From IMG/VR virus record IMGVR_UViG_3300028597_000039, positions 1 to 39,686 of that record: a stretch of 39,686 bases of DNA, one strand, 5' to 3'. The position numbers were made by a program, and so were the translations under genes. Shown here piece after piece: positions 36,945 to 39,686 of the stretch; position 1 is the stretch's first letter; each line of letters starts with the position of its first letter. The notes beneath the pieces were generated by a model, which was given only the letters and a program-made list of their open reading frames with translations, made no database searches and was not told the origin of the DNA. Source of the DNA: a virus.

Positions 36945-37403
36945 TTAGGCTCCGTCTCCGAAGTCGATCTTCATCTTCATGTACTCGCTATCCTCGGGGT
37001 GAGGCAGATAGATGCCGTGCTCGGTCGCCCAAACGTCGATGCAGGTCATGAAGGCGTACATCTCGCCCTTGTCTAGCTTGCTGGTGCTGCGCAGCTCGTA
37101 GCGGATCGAGGTTTCGCCGGTCTTTAGGTTCACCTCCTGAACCGTCTCTTCACCCAAGAAGGTAAGTTTCAAGTTGCGCTTCATGTTATCCGCATCCATC
37201 GGCCTGCCAGTGGAGAAGGTTGTCTTCCCCATTGTCACGAAGAACTGCGCCGCGCACTCACACCATTTGTGGAAGAGGGCGTTTTGCGGGAGGCTCCGCC
37301 CTGCTCCAGTTATCGACACGTTGCAGGGGAAGCCCTTCTTTCTAATGGCTGCCTGAAGCTCTGACAGGTCGCTGATCTGGTTCAGGCGGATCTTCTCGGC
37401 CAT
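36945..37403 (-). CDS. ninB: NinB-family recombination protein
   Basis: 152 aa. Signature RSLPQNALFHKWCECAAQFF (about residues 36-55), preceded by GFPCNVSITGAGRS, and the C-terminal block LDKGEMYAFMTCIDVWATEH followed by GIYLPHPED are characteristic of NinB (Orf of lambda), which binds ssDNA and can replace RecFOR functions. It follows the exonuclease by one nucleotide, so the three recombination genes form one transcript. Confidence 0.9.
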   Translation of the reverse strand: MAEKIRLNQISDLSELQAAIRKKGFPCNVSITGAGRSLPQNALFHKWCECAAQFFVTMGKTTFSTGRPMDADNMKRNLKLTFLGEETVQEVNLKTGETSIRYELRSTSKLDKGEMYAFMTCIDVWATEHGIYLPHPEDSEYMKMKIDFGDGA

Positions 37404-37404
37404 G

Positions 37405-38022
37405 TCAGATCCCCAGAACGCGATTCATTCGATCCTCAAGGATCTCGTAGAAGGTCTTGACCCGCTCATCCATCTTTCGGATCAGTGCCTCATCCCGGTA
37501 CATTCGCTTGATGAACAGCGGCATGCCGGGCCAGTAGCTGATGAAGTCGATCCACTCGCGGCTGCTAATCCACAGCCCTGACTGGCACTGAGTCACATGC
37601 TCCTTTGGAACTTCACCAGCCAAGATCACGCCGACCTGGAACTTCGGAAGCTTCGTCTTTATCTCGATGAGCCCGTCATCGCCGACAAGACCATCAGGCG
37701 AATATCCCATGCCATGCTGAAGGATTATCCCTGCCGACGTCACAGAGACACCCTCAATGGCTTCGTAAAGGCCATTGGCAATAACCTCCTGCTCATGTCC
37801 GCGGATAGTCGCCTTCGTTTGGAATGGGATCTCTGCGGCTTCGCCGGTAATCCGTTCGCCAATAAGCTGATCCATGTAGGTGTAGGCGGCGACACCGAAT
37901 CCACCTTGACCCTTCCCGCTTACCAGAAGACAATCAAGTTCGGATGCCGTTGCAATGCCAAGCCGCGCTTGAAGCCATTCAGGCGAGCCTTGCTCCATCG
38001 TCAGAACGATAGGGCCGCTCAT
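37405..38022 (-). CDS. YqaJ/lambda-type exonuclease
   Basis: 205 aa. Motifs are SPEWLQARLGIATASELDCL (residues 12-31), a helix with the TYMDQLIGERITGE segment, YSPDGLVGDDGLIEIKTK (about 125-142; the D and E-x-K metal ligands of the PD-(D/E)XK fold), and CQSGLWISSREWIDFISYWP. This is the viral recombinase exonuclease family that resects 5' ends to feed an annealing protein. ATG 38022 overlaps the ERF stop. Confidence 0.9.
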   Translation of the reverse strand: MSGPIVLTMEQGSPEWLQARLGIATASELDCLLVSGKGQGGFGVAAYTYMDQLIGERITGEAAEIPFQTKATIRGHEQEVIANGLYEAIEGVSVTSAGIILQHGMGYSPDGLVGDDGLIEIKTKLPKFQVGVILAGEVPKEHVTQCQSGLWISSREWIDFISYWPGMPLFIKRMYRDEALIRKMDERVKTFYEILEDRMNRVLGI

Positions 38023-38756
38023 TGCTGTTTTGCCGCGTTGGAGATCGAGTTGTTCAGGCCGGCAATCACGCCGTCGAAGTTGACCTTCGGAACCTGACCG
38101 GATGTCGCATACATCTTCTCGAATCCGGACTTTGTCCGCTCGCTGCACTTGGCCAGCAAGGCATCGATCTGCTTAGCCTGAAGAGCGGTCACCATTTGCT
38201 CTGGCGCTGAGCCGACGCCGTCATCGTCGCTTGCGTCGCCGGTCGTGATGTTCAGAAGGGCGCACATCACGTAGCGCTTGCCGTAGGTGGTCGATGATCC
38301 AACAGCCTGCACAGCATTGCGGCCTGATCCGATATCCACTGGGAGCAGAAGAGTGGTTTGCTCGCGGTGCCCGGCGCTGTGCATCAGGATGCCGGTGACA
38401 TGGATGCCATTCGCCTGATTGTCGACCTTGAACGAAACCGCGAAGCCGTGGCGCTGCATGATCGGCTTGAGTACACGGTTGATGTCGTCAAGGGTGGCGT
38501 AGGTGTTCTTGGTGTGGGAGTTCTGCGCGCCTTCTCCGACGGTTGGGATCTCGCACTGCATCTTGGCCATCGCGGCGTTGAACTCTGTCTCAGCCGTTTT
38601 AGACTGCATGCGCTCGCTTAGCTGGATCAGGCGTTCTAGCTTGTCAATATCGACAGTTGGATCTGCGGCGGCGCGCTGGATAAAGTCCAGCATCGCGCCT
38701 TCCTTGGTCGTCGGCACAGATAGTTGATGCTCTTGACGCTCAATCAATTCGCCCAT
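38019..38756 (-). CDS. erf: ERF-family ssDNA annealing protein
   Basis: 245 aa. The central block FNAAMAKMQCEIPTVGEGAQ, then NTYATLDDINRVLKPIMQRH, GFAVSFKV and AVGSSTTYGKRYVMCALLNI, matches ERF, the P22 essential recombination function. It forms rings on ssDNA and anneals complementary strands, working with the adjacent exonuclease. ATG 38756 has GAGGAAAG upstream and is preceded by an unusually large hairpin leader. Confidence 0.9.
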   Translation of the reverse strand: MGELIERQEHQLSVPTTKEGAMLDFIQRAAADPTVDIDKLERLIQLSERMQSKTAETEFNAAMAKMQCEIPTVGEGAQNSHTKNTYATLDDINRVLKPIMQRHGFAVSFKVDNQANGIHVTGILMHSAGHREQTTLLLPVDIGSGRNAVQAVGSSTTYGKRYVMCALLNITTGDASDDDGVGSAPEQMVTALQAKQIDALLAKCSERTKSGFEKMYATSGQVPKVNFDGVIAGLNNSISNAAKQQ

Positions 38757-38776
38757 TTCACTTTCCTCGAAGCAAT

Positions 38777-38875
38777 AAAAAACCGCTCTGCACATCCTTG
38801 GTGAGACTGGCTTCCAAGATCTGACCAAGCCGGGAAGCAAGGATCAAGGAGCCAACAAGGATGTGCACAACGGTT
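38777..38875 (-). ncRNA. Structured leader with U-tract upstream of erf
   Basis: Nested complementary arms: AACCG/CGGTT (38781-38785, 38871-38875), TGCACATCCTTG/CAAGGATGTGCA (38789-38800, 38856-38867, 12 bp perfect) and GCTTCC/GGAAGC (38810-38815, 38833-38838). Read leftward, the outer stem ends in TTTTTT (38782-38777), 21 nt before the erf ATG. It can act as an attenuator or release a short stable RNA. The full gap 38757-38941 has no gene. Confidence 0.6.
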
Positions 38876-38941
38876 TCGGTTCCCGGCTATTGGTCTGATT
38901 TGTCTAGCGGTCTCACGCGCATCAACACGGCGAACTGTAGT

Positions 38942-39274
38942 TCACTGCGCCTCTTCAGGCAACTCATTTGTTATTGGTCGCTCGGCCCTGCGCCGCCCAT
39001 CTGGAAGCGACCGGACGAGAACCTCTGTTGAGTACCTAGGACCCTTCTTGCGGCGCAGTCCGACCTGATGCAATTCGCCCTGGAGCATCTTGTGAACGTC
39101 ATCCGGATAGCAGAACCCGATCCTGATCGGTGCCATCCCCTGGATCTTCTTGAGTTCTGCGGCGCGCATCAGGAGCGACGTGAGTTCGCCCACTGACACA
39201 GAACAGAACTTCCGCCCGGTCTGCTGCGCCATCTGGACATCGGCGTTCAGCGCGTCTAGATCGATGTTTTTCAT
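38942..39274 (-). CDS. Hypothetical protein, 110 aa
   Basis: ATG 39274 overlaps the previous stop. Helical N-terminal half (IDLDALNADVQMAQQTGRKF, then SVGELTSLLMRAAELKKIQG), middle PIRIGFCYPDDVHKMLQGEL and a basic C-terminal part RRKKGPRYSTEVLVRSLPDG. Possibly nucleic-acid binding. No family recognised. Confidence 0.6.
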   Translation of the reverse strand: MKNIDLDALNADVQMAQQTGRKFCSVSVGELTSLLMRAAELKKIQGMAPIRIGFCYPDDVHKMLQGELHQVGLRRKKGPRYSTEVLVRSLPDGRRRAERPITNELPEEAQ

Positions 39275-39447
39275 CTCCGTTCCTCCCGTTGAATACGCTT
39301 CAGCAAAGCCCGCTGCCGCTGAATGGCCCGAACTCCCCGCCCGCAGATCCTCGCGAGTTCCGGAGTCGAGAGATTCCCGGCCAAGATCATATTGTTCTGC
39401 TCGGTCGTGAACCGTGCGGCCTGCATGATTTCTGCGTATGCGCTCAT
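39271..39447 (-). CDS. Small helix-turn-helix protein, 58 aa
   Basis: Translated from ATG 39447, it contains LSTPELARICGRGVRAIQRQ (about residues 27-46), a helix-turn-helix-like pattern, with a basic C-terminus. GAGGAA lies upstream and the start overlaps the preceding stop. It may regulate the recombination block. Function inferred from fold pattern only. Confidence 0.5.
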   Translation of the reverse strand: MSAYAEIMQAARFTTEQNNMILAGNLSTPELARICGRGVRAIQRQRALLKRIQREERR

Positions 39448-39638
39448 TTGGTTTCCTCATTCCGCTCGATAACTACGCCATCTTTCCCGTAGAACAGATC
39501 AGAAACGAACTCAGGGTGCTTGAACAGGACATTGCAATCACAGAGCATCCGATGCGTGTTCCAACTGCAGTTGTTGTGGTGATATTCCGGCTCAACCGAT
39601 TCTGTGATCTGCCAGCCGCGTGGAAAGTCGACGCTCAT
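39444..39638 (-). CDS. Hypothetical protein, 64 aa
   Basis: ATG 39638 has AAGGAG seven bases upstream. Product (MSVDFPRGWQITESVEPEYH then Cys/His-containing CSWNTHRMLCDCNV) has C and H residues that could bind a metal. An upstream in-frame GTG at 39677 lies inside the suspect terminal repeat and is not used. Its stop overlaps the next start. Confidence 0.6.
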   Translation of the reverse strand: MSVDFPRGWQITESVEPEYHHNNCSWNTHRMLCDCNVLFKHPEFVSDLFYGKDGVVIERNEETK

Positions 39639-39686
39639 TGATTCAGCTCCTTGACCTTGTCGAGGCTGGCAGATCACAGAATCGGT
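39595..39686. repeat. Perfect 23-bp inverted repeat at right edge
   Basis: The last 23 bases (39664-39686) are the exact reverse complement of 39595-39617, with a 46-nt spacer, and the match stops exactly at the window end. The inner arm encodes GWQITESV of the 64-aa protein. A fold-back join at a contig end is the simplest reading. Confidence 0.85.
39635..39663 (-). CDS. 3' end of an upstream gene (partial)
   Basis: In the frame that ends with TGA at 39637-39635 (ATGA overlap with the 64-aa gene) the last codons read DKVKELNQ, a plausible helical C-terminus. This would be the tail of the next gene upstream, possibly the Lar-like gene entering at position 378. The frame meets a TGA inside the terminal repeat (39676-39674). 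Confidence 0.4.

Noticed and set aside
1-39686. CRISPR array, integrase, attachment site or insertion sequence
   Set aside because: No regular spaced repeats, no tyrosine or serine recombinase motifs and no transposase were seen. The only mobile-type gene is the HNH endonuclease.
1-39686. Treating the window as an exactly closed circular genome
   Set aside because: Joining the last base to the first places the 23-bp fold-back inside the Lar-like gene region and gives inconsistent frames, so exact closure is not supported, although the gene order does fit a circular map with a short missing piece.

Overview
The window is almost all of one P22-like podovirus genome (a short-tailed, headful-packaging type), probably infecting Pseudomonas. 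The host is an inference from the moderately high GC content and from small proteins that resemble those common in Pseudomonas phages; nothing in the window names the host. Virion genes run in the P22 order: terminase small and large subunits, portal, scaffold, coat, gp4-like and gp10-like tail accessory factors, a needle-position protein, a gp14-like protein, then gp7/gp20/gp16-like ejection proteins and tailspikes with the P22 gp9 head-binding domain.

Layout. A divergent control region at about 3.66-3.85 kb holds two good sigma70-type promoters facing away from each other. Leftward from it (3.66 kb down to 1) lies a dense early operon: a TerB-like protein, small membrane peptides, zinc-ribbon proteins and a DUF551-like protein, ending in a Lar-like gene cut by the left edge. 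The same leftward strand occupies the right end (39.66 to 34.7 kb): small regulators, an ERF annealing protein, a YqaJ-type exonuclease, NinB, further small genes and an HNH endonuclease. On a circular map this is one leftward arm. Rightward from the control region (3.85-9.5 kb) are a Cro-like repressor, a DUF1376 replication protein, a DnaB-like helicase, small genes and NinG. An unusually long noncoding stretch (9509-9987) follows and ends in an intrinsic terminator. From 9988 to 34715 come small membrane proteins, packaging, head, tail, three tailspike/fibre genes, holin, a muralytic protein and nested spanins, convergent with the HNH gene.

How the parts fit. The leftward arm supplies recombination (exonuclease, ERF, NinB) and host-interaction peptides. 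The rightward early block supplies replication (helicase plus probable loader) and NinG. The late block builds the particle, carries three alternative receptor-binding proteins and lyses the cell. I see no integrase, excisionase or CI-type repressor, so lysogeny is not supported by what is present.

Most interesting signals. (1) Two noncoding elements, one at 9760-9873 and one at the start of the coat-gene leader (16105-16228), share the same hairpins with compensatory base changes. The first adjoins a second structured stretch held by a 16/17-bp long-range inverted repeat. (2) Two hairpins with U-tracts sit directly upstream of the erf-like and HNH genes. (3) There are three different genes with P22-type head-binding domains. 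(4) A perfect 23-bp inverted repeat at the right edge looks like a fold-back assembly artefact. No folding, alignment or database search could be run, so family names rest on recognised motifs, lengths and gene order.
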